Shown one piece after another: positions 1 to 9,001 of a stretch of 64,000 nt of DNA. Positions within the stretch are counted from its first letter, which is position 1. Each line of letters begins with the position of its first letter. The notes beneath the pieces were generated by a model. That model saw only the letters and a program-made list of their open reading frames with translations. It was not told the origin of the DNA and ran no database searches. This DNA comes from JAVMKJ01 sp031732875 (GTDB lineage Bacteria; Pseudomonadota; Gammaproteobacteria; Competibacterales; Competibacteraceae): the NCBI GenBank assembly GCA_031732875.1, contig JAVMKL010000284.1, positions 6,125-70,124 on the forward strand, read 5' to 3'. A program made the position numbers and the translations under genes.

Positions 1-1858
1 CATTCGCCTCGGCAATCTTGACCGCATTCTCCGCCGCCACGAACGCATCATGGTCGGGATCGGTGATCACCGTCTGCACCGACAGCACCTCGGCCGGCAG
101 CGGCGCGGGTGGAGTGCCGCCGTCGAACAGTTGCAGGGTAAATACCTTGGTGATCTCCTCCCCAACCGGCACCGTGAAATTCAGATCGGATTCGGGGATG
201 ACAGTCAGGGCACTGCCATCGGCGATGCCCAGATACCAACTCCTGCAGTCGGTGAAGTTGGTGGATTCGGTGGTGGGATTCATCACCGCGCCCGCCGTGC
301 CGCCGTTCGCCTCGACCGTCAGCTTGAAGCACCGACCCAACTGGTTGATCGGGTAATTCATGATGGTCGAAGCCAGACCGTTCGAGTCGAGCTGCACCGT
401 CGCGCCGCCCACATTGTTGGCGACGTTGCCCGAATAGGGCGGACAACCGACCGTGTAGGGCACGGTGAAACCGGTATCAGGCCCCGCAATGAAGGGCGTG
501 TTGACGCTCAACAGATGCAGTCCGGACACGCCGGTCACGATCCAGCCGCCTTCCTGCCCCAGTTGCCCGCCTTCCAGCACCAACTGACAGTTCACCGTCG
601 TACCCGCGAGCGAACTGCCGCTGGTCGGAGTGGAGAAGGTATTGCCACCCTCCACCGGATTGCCGTCCTCTCCCGTGATCGTGAACGTTCCCCGGCCCTG
701 ATCGGGATACCCCGTCATCGGATTGTCCATCAACCGGAAGGTGACGAACTTGCCGGGAGCCGGCGGATTGCCAAACTCATCGGCCGCGATCACGCTGATT
801 GCGCGGCTATAGACTCCGGTGGCGAAATTGATGCTGTCGCCATCGCCGAGGGGCAAGGTGTTGAACCGCTGCGCGACGGCACCCGGATAGGGTCCGGTGA
901 AGGTCAGGGATACGATCTGGCCACTGCCGATCGCAACGGTATCCACATCGGTCACCGGTTGCTGGATCCCGTTGTCGACGTTGTTGTCGGCCCGGTCGGC
1001 GATCGCCACGATCCCCACCGTGCCCGGCAAGGTCCCGCTGTGCAGGGACGCTGCGGCAACGCCGTTGATGGTCCGGGTATTGACGACCGTGCCTTGCTGC
1101 GTGGCGCCCGAAATCGTCACCGCCACCAACTGCTCGCCCCCGTTCGGACGGTTCGGCAACAGTTGCAACTGGACATTATTGGCCGTCGGATTCGGCACCG
1201 GCTGCTGGCCATCGTCCAGGACCGCCACCTGGAACTGTTTCACGTCCGTCCGACCCTGGCCGGTGATGTACAAGGGCGTCGCCGGGATGCTGAAGAGGAC
1301 CTCGGCCGGCAAGCCCGTGCTCGCTCCCGGCCCCACCGTGAGCGTCAGATTGGCCGAGATTTGCTCGCCAGTGTTCGGATCCGGCGCGGATGCCTTCAGC
1401 ACCACCGTGCCCGGCGTGCCGCTGGAATGGAAATGGGCCGTTACCACCCCGGTGGTGTCTTCAAACGTCAGCCGGCGGAACGCAATGGGAACCGTGGCAT
1501 CGGGAGGGCAGGTGGCTCCGGTCGGGCACTGCTCGTGCGCCGGATCGCCGTCCAAATAATACAGCGCGCCGCTGGACAAACCCGACACGATATCGATCGC
1601 CACGCTCGGCGCCGGGAACAGATTGCCGTTCCTGGTGATCCTGACCGTCAGCGTGTTCGTGAACGGTCCCGATGGATCGGGTCCGAAATCGGAGGGATTG
1701 GTTTGCAGAGTCGTCTTGTCGGCGGTGATGCTGACCTGGATTTTTTCAGCATTGGTAAAACCGCCATCACTACCCCCCCCACCGCCGCAACTCGCTAACA
1801 ACACGCCGATCAGCAACAGACCGAGCAATCGGAATAACCCGCCATTCATCGAAAACAC
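1..1858 (-). CDS. Ig-like-domain lipoprotein, C-terminus beyond window
   Basis: An open frame of about 619 codons runs from a GTG at 1858 to the window edge with no stop, so the C-terminus is missing. The GTG lies 8 nt after a GGAG; an ATG at 1849 is in frame but badly spaced. The N-terminus is a lipoprotein signal (hydrophobic stretch, lipobox LASC, Cys at residue 24) followed by a Gly/Ser linker coded by a run of eight G. The rest is beta-rich, Pro/Thr/Gly-rich sequence with phrases such as VVLKASAPD and TVGIVAIAD, typical of bacterial Ig-like (Big_1/invasin) modules. It follows pilQ after 51 bp on the same strand, so it may be co-transcribed with the pilus operon. A surface or periplasmic adhesin-like role is inference only. 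Confidence 0.75.
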   Translation of the reverse strand, partial: MFSMNGGLFRLLGLLLIGVLLASCGGGGGSDGGFTNAEKIQVSITADKTTLQTNPSDFGPDPSGPFTNTLTVRITRNGNLFPAPSVAIDIVSGLSSGALYYLDGDPAHEQCPTGATCPPDATVPIAFRRLTFEDTTGVVTAHFHSSGTPGTVVLKASAPDPNTGEQISANLTLTVGPGASTGLPAEVLFSIPATPLYITGQGRTDVKQFQVAVLDDGQQPVPNPTANNVQLQLLPNRPNGGEQLVAVTISGATQQGTVVNTRTINGVAAASLHSGTLPGTVGIVAIADRADNNVDNGIQQPVTDVDTVAIGSGQIVSLTFTGPYPGAVAQRFNTLPLGDGDSINFATGVYSRAISVIAADEFGNPPAPGKFVTFRLMDNPMTGYPDQGRGTFTITGEDGNPVEGGNTFSTPTSGSSLAGTTVNCQLVLEGGQLGQEGGWIVTGVSGLHLLSVNTPFIAGPDTGFTVPYTVGCPPYSGNVANNVGGATVQLDSNGLASTIMNYPINQLGRCFKLTVEANGGTAGAVMNPTTESTNFTDCRSWYLGIADGSALTVIPESDLNFTVPVGEEITKVFTLQLFDGGTPPAPLPAEVLSVQTVITDPDHDAFVAAENAVKIAEAN

Positions 1859-1909
1859 GGAGTGTTCTCCTTAAATTTAGTGACAATCTTTCGAGAAAAC
1901 CGAAGCCCA

Positions 1910-4165
1910 TCAACGCTCGGCGATCTTGCCTTCCTTGAGAATCTGCGGCGTCACGAAGATCAGCAGCTCGCGCTTGGTGGTCGATTTGGAGTTCTCCTGG
2001 AACAGATATCCAAGTAGCGGAATATCACCCAGCAACGGCACCTTATTGTTGTTGGTGGTTCTGTTCTGCTCGAACACCCCACCCAGCACCACCGTCTCGC
2101 CGTTGTTCACCAGCACTTGGGTTTCGACCTCGCGCTTGTCGATCGTCGGCTGCGGTCCGGTCGCGGTCGAGACCAACGCCCCCTGCTCGTCCTTCGAAAC
2201 CTTCAGATCCATCCGAACCCGGTCGTCGGGAGTGATCTGGGGCGTGACTTCCAACTTCAGGAAGGCATCCTTGAACTCGACGTTGGTGCCGCTCTGGCTG
2301 ACCGTGGCGTAGGGAATCTGCCGGCCCTGCAGGATGGTCGCCTTCTTCAAATCCGCCGTCACCACCCGCGGGTTGGAAATGATCTCGCCTTGGCCTTCCG
2401 CCTGCAGCGCCCTCAATTCCAGATCGACCAGATAATCGGCGCCGAGGATCGAGAACGCCAAGCGTTGCGGATTGGTCGCGCCCGAAGGCAAATTCACGCC
2501 CAACCGATCAACGAGCGGCGGAATCGTCACCGGATAGGGCTGGCCGGTGGCGATCAGATTCTGCTGGGCGCTGTTGACGATGGTGTTGGTCCCTTCCAGG
2601 CTGCCGCTGACGGCGCCGACGGTACTGCCGTTCTGCCCCACGCCCGTCACCCCGAACCGCACCCCGATATCCCGCGCGAAATCGTTGCTGGCGATCACCA
2701 CCCGCGAATCGATCAGCACCTGCCGGGTCGGGATGTCGAGCTTCGTCACCAGATTGCGCACTTCCACGATTTTGTCGGGCACGTCCTTGACGATCAGGCT
2801 GTTGGTCCGTTCGTCCACGGCCACGTCGCCGCGCGACGACAGCATGCTTTGCCCCTTGTCGCCGACCGTCTTCAGCAACGTTTTCAACTCCGATGCCTTG
2901 GCGTAATTGACCTGGATGATCTCGGTCCGCAGCGGAATCAGGTCGTCCACCGTCTTGCGCGATTCCAGTTCCAGTTTCTCGCGGGCGGCGATTTCCTCGG
3001 TCGGCGCGATGAAGATCACGTTGCCGTTCTGCCGCATCGTCAGGCCTTTGGTGCGCAGGATGATGTCCAGCGCCTGATCCCAGGGCACGTTCTGCAAGCG
3101 CAGGGTCAGGTTGCCCTTCACGCTGTCGCTGACCACGATGTTCATGCCGGTGAAATCCGCCAGGATCTGCAGGATCGCCCGCACCTCGATATCCTGGAAA
3201 TTCAGCGACAGCAGATCGCCCTTGTACTTCTTCTTGGACGGATCGAACATCGCCTCCTTCTCTTCCTGCTCCACGGACTTCTGCGGCGGGCGCACCTCGA
3301 TCACGTACAGATCGTTGGCTTGATAGGCCAAATACTCGAACGGCGGATTGGGCTTGATGCTCAACCGGGCGTCGCCTCCGCGATTCAGCGCCTCCACGAT
3401 CGTCACCGGCGTGGCGAAATCGGTCACGTCCAGCCGCCGCTCCTGGCCGCGGGGCAACATCGCGCCCTGAAAATCGGCGACGATCAGATTACCCTCCTGA
3501 CGCACATCGGTGGTGATGCTGGGATTGGAGAGCTTGACCGTGATCACGCCCTGCCCGGCCGGACCACGCTTGAAGCCGACATCCTTGACATTGCGCGGCC
3601 CTCCGGCCGGCAGCGGGGCCTCGGACCGCTTCGGCGCGGCGGCCACCACCGAACTTGTGGGAGTCGCGGCCGGCGTCTTCGGCACCGCCGCCCCGGCATT
3701 CTCCAGCGTCAGCAGCACCGCATTGCCCTGCACCTGCACGTTATATGGCACCAGCCGCGCCAGATTCACGGATGCCCGGGTCCGGTCGGAACCTTCCAGC
3801 ACGCTGATCTTGTCGGCCACGCCGACGTTGATCGCCTGCTGCTTCGCGCTCAGACCGTTGGCCGTGCCGAGAAAATCCAGCACGATCCGCGCTGGATCGT
3901 TGATCGTGAAGCTGCTCGGCGGCCCCTTGGGCATCTCCGACAACCGGAACCGGATCTGCAAGCGATTGCCGGCCAGCGGGCTGATGTCGATTGCCTGCAG
4001 CACCGGCTGCCGCCCGGCGTCCTCGCCGGCCGCCGCCACCGACTCGTTCCATGAGCCCGCCAGGACGCCCCCCCAGATCAGCCCGACCACCGCCAACCAT
4101 GGCGGCAGCCACCCTCCGCCCGATCGCCGGTCATGTTGGCCTTCGTTCGTGGACCTGCTCGTCAT
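1910..4165 (-). CDS. pilQ: Type IV pilus secretin PilQ
   Basis: Outer-membrane secretin through which the type IV pilus emerges (751 aa, usual length). An N-terminal membrane/signal segment (about residues 22-40) is followed by two AMIN peptidoglycan-binding domains (roughly 58-150 and 197-295), an STN/N0 domain (around 320-375, LLSLNFQDIEVRAILQIL), a secretin N domain (around 415-480) and the C-terminal secretin beta-domain with the GEIISNPRVVT and VPLLGDIPLLGYLF motifs. Last pil gene of pilM-N-O-P-Q, 15 bp after pilP, with GAGGGGGA before its ATG. Assignment is firm from domain order and operon. Confidence 0.97.
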   Translation of the reverse strand: MTSRSTNEGQHDRRSGGGWLPPWLAVVGLIWGGVLAGSWNESVAAAGEDAGRQPVLQAIDISPLAGNRLQIRFRLSEMPKGPPSSFTINDPARIVLDFLGTANGLSAKQQAINVGVADKISVLEGSDRTRASVNLARLVPYNVQVQGNAVLLTLENAGAAVPKTPAATPTSSVVAAAPKRSEAPLPAGGPRNVKDVGFKRGPAGQGVITVKLSNPSITTDVRQEGNLIVADFQGAMLPRGQERRLDVTDFATPVTIVEALNRGGDARLSIKPNPPFEYLAYQANDLYVIEVRPPQKSVEQEEKEAMFDPSKKKYKGDLLSLNFQDIEVRAILQILADFTGMNIVVSDSVKGNLTLRLQNVPWDQALDIILRTKGLTMRQNGNVIFIAPTEEIAAREKLELESRKTVDDLIPLRTEIIQVNYAKASELKTLLKTVGDKGQSMLSSRGDVAVDERTNSLIVKDVPDKIVEVRNLVTKLDIPTRQVLIDSRVVIASNDFARDIGVRFGVTGVGQNGSTVGAVSGSLEGTNTIVNSAQQNLIATGQPYPVTIPPLVDRLGVNLPSGATNPQRLAFSILGADYLVDLELRALQAEGQGEIISNPRVVTADLKKATILQGRQIPYATVSQSGTNVEFKDAFLKLEVTPQITPDDRVRMDLKVSKDEQGALVSTATGPQPTIDKREVETQVLVNNGETVVLGGVFEQNRTTNNNKVPLLGDIPLLGYLFQENSKSTTKRELLIFVTPQILKEGKIAER

Positions 4166-4180
4166 GACACTTCCCCCTCA

Positions 4181-4777
4181 TCATTGGGTAAGCGACAGAA
4201 ACGCATCCCGTTCCTGCCAGCATCCGGGCTTATCCGGAACAATCTCCTTCAGATCGATTCGCTGCTCCGTAACACTGGCGATCCGGCCGTGGTTGGTGCC
4301 CAGGTAATTTTTTTTCTGAACCCGATGCACGACCCCATCGGGAGCCAGAACCAATGCCCACAATTCGTTGCCGCCGCCCACTCGCAGGGTACCCATCATC
4401 TTGAGCGAACCCAGCGAATACTTTTCAAGGTCTTCCCGCACCCGGTTCGGATCGGGGCGCACCGTAGCGGCGCAGGCGCCGCCGTGCTGGGTCCCCCCCT
4501 CGGCCACCATCCCCAGTTCCTCGTCCTGAGCGAACGACGCCAGGATAAACGGATCCTTGACTTCCTGCGCGGTATAGGCGAACGGCGTGTAGGGCTTGAT
4601 TTCCGGCGGCGGGTCAGGTTTTTTGATCGGCGTGGTGCGCTTGGTGGTTTCCACGAACTGCTGCAGATCGGTCATATCCCGCCGGGCGCACCCCCCCAGC
4701 ACGGCCAGCGCCAGCGCCAGCGCCACGGCGCCGCGCACGCTCATCCCGATGGAACCCCGACGAAATCGCGCGTTCAT
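4181..4777 (-). CDS. pilP: Type IV pilus assembly lipoprotein PilP
   Basis: Inner-membrane-anchored lipoprotein (198 aa) that links the PilN/PilO platform to the PilQ secretin. A signal peptide ends in a lipobox (VLGGC, Cys near residue 30); a Pro-rich linker (KKPDPPPEIKPY) follows, then the compact HR domain with KYSLGSLKMMGTL and the conserved LAPDGVVHRVQKKNYLGTNHGRI stretch (given here as its recognisable core). ATG overlaps the pilO stop by 4 bp (ATGA), so translation is probably coupled. The family's usual length is about 170-180 aa; the extra residues lie at the N-terminus. Confidence 0.96.
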   Translation of the reverse strand: MNARFRRGSIGMSVRGAVALALALAVLGGCARRDMTDLQQFVETTKRTTPIKKPDPPPEIKPYTPFAYTAQEVKDPFILASFAQDEELGMVAEGGTQHGGACAATVRPDPNRVREDLEKYSLGSLKMMGTLRVGGGNELWALVLAPDGVVHRVQKKNYLGTNHGRIASVTEQRIDLKEIVPDKPGCWQERDAFLSLTQ

Positions 4778-5430
4778 CTCTTGCCGGCCCCCTTCTGCTG
4801 GCCTGCGGCCGGAGCACCGCCCTCGTCCATATAGCGATACGTTTGCAGGGTCGCCTGGATGGTAAGCGGCTCTGTTTTGCCCCCCTTGCCGCTTCCCTTG
4901 CCGCCAGCCGCGCCGGTCAGCGTCGCGTTCTCCAGGGTTACGATCCTCGACAGGGCCGCGACCCCGCTCACGAACGCGCCGAACTGATGGTAGGATCCCT
5001 TGGCCTTGATGGTAATCGGCTTGGCAGCATAAAAATCCCGCGGCTGCTCGGCCTCGGGCTTGAACAGCTCGAAATCCAGGCCATTTCTCTTGCCGGTGTT
5101 GGAGATATCCTCCAGCAGGTCCGGCATCTCCGTACCGGTCGGTAACTGCCGCAACATCACCGCCAGATCGGCTTCCATCTGCTTGAGCTGCGCCCGAAAC
5201 GATTCCAGATTGGCCGCCACCCGTTGCTTCTCGATGAATTCCTGCCGGAGTTGCTGTTCCTCGTTAGCCACCCGGTCCAGTTCCTGAAGTTGGTCGTTGG
5301 TGAAGAAATAATACCCCGCTCCCAGCACGGCGGCGGCGACCAGGACGATCAGAACCACCTTGCCCGCCAGCGGCCATTCACCGGCCTCCCGGAGATCGAA
5401 GTCGCTGAGGTTGATCTCGGACAGATTCAT
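4774..5430 (-). CDS. pilO: Type IV pilus inner-membrane platform protein PilO
   Basis: Bitopic inner-membrane protein (218 aa) that pairs with PilN in the alignment subcomplex. It has a cytoplasmic N-terminus (NLSEINLSDFDLREAG), one transmembrane segment (about residues 24-44), a coiled coil (about 48-95) and a ferredoxin-like periplasmic domain (SNTGKRNGLDFELFKP). The last 50 residues include a Gly/Lys-rich insertion (AAGGKGSGKGGK) and a basic tail (GQQKGAGKR). It overlaps pilN by 4 bp upstream and pilP by 4 bp downstream, as expected for a tightly coupled operon. Confidence 0.96.
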   Translation of the reverse strand: MNLSEINLSDFDLREAGEWPLAGKVVLIVLVAAAVLGAGYYFFTNDQLQELDRVANEEQQLRQEFIEKQRVAANLESFRAQLKQMEADLAVMLRQLPTGTEMPDLLEDISNTGKRNGLDFELFKPEAEQPRDFYAAKPITIKAKGSYHQFGAFVSGVAALSRIVTLENATLTGAAGGKGSGKGGKTEPLTIQATLQTYRYMDEGGAPAAGQQKGAGKR

Positions 5431-5999
5431 TTCTTACCCCCCGCATCCGCCTGCTCCCCGCTCAGCTTGATCGGAACGATCAGCTCGAACACCCGCGCCG
5501 GCACGTTGTTGACGTTCCGGGTTTCGATGACCTGCAACACCGGCTCGCCGAACAGCTTGGAATCCCGGATCTTGCGCATGAACTCCGAGATGACGACATC
5601 GGAGCGGGCAATGCCGTTGAGCGTCACTTGATTGTTGGCGGTCTTGAAGGCGGTCAGGAAGATATCCTGGGGAATCAACCGAACCAGTCCGTCCAGCATC
5701 CGCACCATACCGGGACGGCTGGCCTGCAAAGTCTGGATGACGTTGAGCCGCTCCACCAGCCGGTTTCGGGTTTTTTGCAGTTCCTGGAGTTCCTCGGCCG
5801 CTTTCTTCAGCCGGGCGATCTCGCCCCGCAGATAGTTGTTGCGTTCCTGCTGAAATTCGATGCGGCTGGCAATCTCGGCGTGCACCAGGAACACGATACC
5901 GGCGGCGACCAGCGCCGCCGCGACCAACATCCCGATCAGCTCGCGCTGACGCAGGGCGCGGCGCGCCTCGCGCCAAGGCAGCAAATTGATGCGCGTCAT
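5427..5999 (-). CDS. pilN: Type IV pilus inner-membrane platform protein PilN
   Basis: Bitopic inner-membrane protein (190 aa). The N-terminal INLLPWRE motif, which docks into the cytoplasmic PilM groove, is present at residues 4-11. One transmembrane helix (about 22-45) is followed by a coiled coil with E/Q/R-rich heptads (about 48-88) and a periplasmic ferredoxin-like domain (LVRLIPQDIFLTAFK). Its ATG is 1 bp after the pilM stop and its end overlaps pilO by 4 bp. Confidence 0.97.
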   Translation of the reverse strand: MTRINLLPWREARRALRQRELIGMLVAAALVAAGIVFLVHAEIASRIEFQQERNNYLRGEIARLKKAAEELQELQKTRNRLVERLNVIQTLQASRPGMVRMLDGLVRLIPQDIFLTAFKTANNQVTLNGIARSDVVISEFMRKIRDSKLFGEPVLQVIETRNVNNVPARVFELIVPIKLSGEQADAGGKK

Positions 6000-6000
6000 G

Positions 6001-7098
6001 TCAGTCGAAACTCCTCAGGGCCAGCCCACCCGCGACCGCCAGCAAAGGTGCCTCGCGCAATAAAACACTGCTGTTCACCCTCGCGGCGCTACCCATGTTC
6101 TTGAAGGGATTGGCGACAACCGTCGTGATACCCAACACGTCCGCGACCGTCCGGTCCAACCCCGCGATCATGGCACCCCCACCGACCAAGACGATAGTAT
6201 CCACATTATAGCGGCCCGATACATACTGGTCGGAGGAAAAAAAGAACTGCAACCCATGGCCGACCTGTTCGGCCAGCATCTGCTTGAAGGGATCCAGGAT
6301 CGTCGCGGCAAAGTCGTCGGCCACCTGGCCCGCGCGCTTCGCCTGTTCGGCCTGCTCCCGGGGCAAGCCGTAGGCCTCGGCGACCCGGATGGTGAGCTGA
6401 TCGCAGCCGAATCCCTGCTCGCGGGTGAAAATGATCCGATCATCCTGCAGGATGTAAAGATTGGTGATGGTGGCGCCGATATCGACCAGAGCCGTCAGGC
6501 TGTCCCGCGCCTTGCTCAGACTGAGCCCGCCCGTGCCCGCTTTGGGCAGGCCGTCCATCAGCAACCGAAACGCATTCTCCAGCGCGTAGGCCTCCACGTC
6601 CACGATCACCGGAACCAGCCCGGCATTCTTGAGTGCGGCTTCCCGCGTGTCCACGTTTTCCTTGCGGGTGGCCACCAGCATGACATCCTGCATGTCGGCG
6701 CTGGCCTGGGATGGCCCCTTCACCTCGAAATCCAGATAGATTTCCTCGACGGGATAGGGGATGTACTGAGAGGCCTCGATCGAGATGTTGGTCTCGATGT
6801 CGCTCTCCTTGAAATCCGCCGGCATGGGCACGGTACGCGTGATGACGCCCGAGGTCGGCACGGCGACCGCCGCGCGACGCAGGCGAGTGCCGGCGCTGCG
6901 GCACGCCCGCTTGATCGCCTCGGCCACCGCGTCGGTATCGGCGGGATTGCGATCTTCCATCATTCCCTCGCCCAGCGGTTCGATGGCGAACGCTTCGACC
7001 CGGAAACGTGGTCCGGAACGGCTCAGCTCGATCAACTTGACCGCCGAGGGACTGATGTCGATGCCCAGAAAGGGTTCTTTACGCTTGAACAGAGCCAA
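6001..7098 (-). CDS. pilM: Type IV pilus assembly protein PilM (TTG start)
   Basis: Cytoplasmic actin-like ATPase (365 aa) that binds the PilN tail and anchors the pilus platform. The start is set at a TTG at 7098: AGGAAG lies 6 nt upstream and the product begins MALFKRKEPFLGIDIS, the usual PilM N-terminus. A TTG at 7113 would place that ribosome-binding site inside the gene. Visible motifs are LGIDISPSAVKLIELS (phosphate 1), DIGATITNLYIL (phosphate 2) and VGGGAMIAGLD (adenosine). First gene of the operon. A likely promoter sits 50-60 bp upstream. The ponA-type gene that is often divergent from pilM is absent here. Confidence 0.96.
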   Translation of the reverse strand: MALFKRKEPFLGIDISPSAVKLIELSRSGPRFRVEAFAIEPLGEGMMEDRNPADTDAVAEAIKRACRSAGTRLRRAAVAVPTSGVITRTVPMPADFKESDIETNISIEASQYIPYPVEEIYLDFEVKGPSQASADMQDVMLVATRKENVDTREAALKNAGLVPVIVDVEAYALENAFRLLMDGLPKAGTGGLSLSKARDSLTALVDIGATITNLYILQDDRIIFTREQGFGCDQLTIRVAEAYGLPREQAEQAKRAGQVADDFAATILDPFKQMLAEQVGHGLQFFFSSDQYVSGRYNVDTIVLVGGGAMIAGLDRTVADVLGITTVVANPFKNMGSAARVNSSVLLREAPLLAVAGGLALRSFD

Positions 7099-7150
7099 GT
7101 TACGCTTCCTCAACTGATCAGAGTGAACGAATCAAACCCCGCCCCCATGG

Positions 7151-7159
7151 AATATAGCA
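7151..7159 (-). promoter_or_regulatory. Candidate extended -10 promoter of pilMNOPQ
   Basis: On the minus strand this reads TGC-TATATT, an extended -10 (TGn plus 5 of 6 matches to TATAAT), 53-61 bp upstream of the pilM TTG. No good -35 box lies 17 bp further up, which extended -10 promoters can tolerate. Inferred from sequence only. Confidence 0.4.
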
Positions 7160-7338
7160 AACAACCCTGTCCGAAACGTCGGGAAGTTCAACCTCACTTA
7201 GGCGGAAATTCGAAGCCCGCCGGATTCAGCCGATCCGGTGATACTCCATCCCGCGAGCGCGCGCCCCCGATCCGGCTCCGCGGCGTTTGCACCATCCTCG
7301 CCGTCCGCCCGCCGCGACCACATCGCTGGAGTTAGCTC

Positions 7339-7953
7339 ATGACCCACCGTCACCGCGACGCTCATCGACTCAGAATGCTGCTGGCCCAGGAATGCGCCCG
7401 AATCATGGCCGAGGAAGGAATTCAGGACTTCCGAACCGCCAAGCGCAAGGCCGCCTTCCGACTGGCGGTCACCGACAAGGGGGCGATGCCGGACAACGCC
7501 GAAATCGAGCAGGCCCTGCTCGATTACCAGCGTCTGTTCCATGCCGACCGCCAGGCAATCCGCCTGCGCGGCTTGCGTGAAACCGCCTTGGAGGCCATGC
7601 GCTTCCTGGCGCGCTTCCGCCCGAAGCTGGTCGGTTCGGTGCTGAGCGGCACCGCCGGCCCACACGCCCATATCCACCTGCATCTGTTCGCCGATACGCC
7701 CAAGGATGTTCTGATGTTTCTGATGGAACGCCGGGTTCCCTTCGAAGCCACGGAGCGCCGTCTCAAGCTGGGTAACGGCGATCACGCCTGCTTGCCGGTC
7801 TTTCGCTTCGACGCGGGCGACCATCATATCGACCTCACAGTCTTCGCTCCGCTGGCCGAGCGGGAGGCGCCCCGGAGCCCGGTCGACGGCCGGCCGATGC
7901 GGCGGGCGGGCCAAGCCGAGGTTCAGGCTCTGCTGGCCCAGGATCCGCCCTGA
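7339..7953 (+). CDS. Conserved nucleotidyltransferase-like protein
   Basis: A 204-aa soluble protein with GGAG 8 nt before its ATG. It resembles a conserved proteobacterial family with a minimal nucleotidyltransferase fold: a helical N-terminal half (about 1-85), then GSVLSGTAGPHAHIHLHLF (about 97-115), which looks like the GS...D-x-D region of Pol-beta-type enzymes. Here the positions expected to hold the metal-binding Asp pair are His, so catalytic activity is doubtful. It is divergent from pilM. The minus-strand frame over the same DNA (7198-8031) is a shadow. Function unknown. Confidence 0.7.
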   Translation: MTHRHRDAHRLRMLLAQECARIMAEEGIQDFRTAKRKAAFRLAVTDKGAMPDNAEIEQALLDYQRLFHADRQAIRLRGLRETALEAMRFLARFRPKLVGSVLSGTAGPHAHIHLHLFADTPKDVLMFLMERRVPFEATERRLKLGNGDHACLPVFRFDAGDHHIDLTVFAPLAEREAPRSPVDGRPMRRAGQAEVQALLAQDPP

Positions 7954-8027
7954 GCGCCGCAGAGCGCGATCGCAACACTCTGCGAATCGCACCCGAACCT
8001 TCCCCGCCGCAATAGGCCCGGCCGGCT

Positions 8028-8297
8028 TCACACCTTGGCGGCACTCGGATGGGTATCCACGAAGTGCTTCAACACCAGCTTCAACTGCAGAGCCTTCTGG
8101 TCGTGCCCACGTCGGCGCTCCTCCTCGATATCATCCAAAATGATACGCTTGATCATCGGGATGCCTTCCGCCGTATGCACCAGATAGCTGCCCATTTCCA
8201 GCGCCGCCATTTCCGGCAGATGTTCGTGCTCGGCGATGGCCTCGATCTCTTCCTCGGTCAGGTCGCTTAGCTCGACGCAATCTTCATAGGACAACAT
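8028..8297 (-). CDS. Conserved small acidic hypothetical protein
   Basis: An 89-aa protein with a strong ribosome-binding site (AGGAGG, 6 nt before ATG). It begins MLSYEDCVELSDLTEEEIEAI, an acidic helical N-terminus with no membrane segment, and ends in a Lys/His-rich helix (ALQLKLVLKHFVDTHPSAAKV core). It looks like a small conserved protein of purple sulfur and related gammaproteobacteria, but no function is recognised. It converges on the nucleotidyltransferase-like gene and faces the long non-coding gap upstream. Confidence 0.75.
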   Translation of the reverse strand: MLSYEDCVELSDLTEEEIEAIAEHEHLPEMAALEMGSYLVHTAEGIPMIKRIILDDIEEERRRGHDQKALQLKLVLKHFVDTHPSAAKV

Positions 8298-9001
8298 GAT
8301 GTTCCCTCCTGAGTCGTTCGATGGGTAAACGGTTATCTCGGCAGGCGTGCCGCCGGACGTGGGCGGCTCGCTCCCTAATATTCGACTAATTAAAGGTTAA
8401 ACCCGGCGGTACGTCCACACAAGCGCAAACCCCATTACTTTTGTTCTTATTGTGGTGCCCGCCCGGCTTGAAATCTACCAGTTCAAGGTATTGTCTTATT
8501 TCAATAATGGTTTATCCTTATTTACCTTTGCCCGGGTCTTTGGCTATTGTTGACAAAATAAGCAAATATAACCCATTAAAATCAGTAAAAATGTCCTGTT
8601 AAGGAGACGTATCGCCTGGTCGGTACCGATCTGATCGAGAAACCGCGTTCCCGCTCAACCCGGGTAGCCGCGAAGACGGAGGGGAGTTCGTAACCACCAC
8701 AGGATCGAGGGTCGGCCCGCCACCGTCCGACCAAAGCGCTGTAGCGCGTGCTCTGAACCAGCACACTCGATAAGCCCATAATAATCCTCTCCCAAAGTCT
8801 TCGCGGCTACCCCTTTCTTCTTTCGGGGGCCGGTCATTCCGTTCGTGCCGATTTCCAGTTCTGCTCGACGGTACGGTATGTGGTGGGTCTGTGCCCGAGT
8901 GACGCGCATCCGCCATCATGATTGCGATGGATTCCCCCCGGCACGGAGCGATATGATTGGCGTTTCCATACACCAATAGCGTCCGTCGCTCCGAATCCGC
9001 C
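8298..9001. other. 700-bp gap with AT-rich half and structured element
   Basis: No convincing gene. 8380-8600 is AT-rich, unlike the surrounding DNA, and includes TTGACA at 8550-8555 without a clear -10 at 16-18 bp. 8662-8812 holds a long inverted repeat with nested hairpins (listed separately). The open frames across 8582-9154 on the minus strand have atypical composition and no ribosome-binding site. Confidence 0.6.
8662..8812. repeat. 151-bp element bounded by a perfect 16-bp inverted repeat
   Basis: GGGTAGCCGCGAAGAC (8662-8677) is exactly complementary to GTCTTCGCGGCTACCC (8797-8812). The 119 bp between them contain further hairpins: GGTCGG/CCGACC (about 8711-8733), GCGCT/AGCGC (about 8736-8747) and TGCT/AGCA closing a CTGAACC loop (about 8746-8760). 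A closing stem around nested hairpins suggests a structured non-coding RNA; a small transposable element is the other option. It does not match the 6S, RNase P, SRP or tmRNA signatures I know. Confidence 0.6.

Noticed and set aside
50..1798. 582-codon plus-strand open frame
   Set aside because: Antisense shadow of the Ig-like lipoprotein; Arg/His/Gly-rich with no domain, no ribosome-binding site.
2117..4054. 645-codon plus-strand frame over pilQ
   Set aside because: Shadow in high-GC DNA; composition dominated by His, Arg, Gln and Asp.
7198..8031. 277-codon minus-strand frame
   Set aside because: Lies opposite the nucleotidyltransferase-like gene, which has the better ribosome-binding site and family-like sequence.
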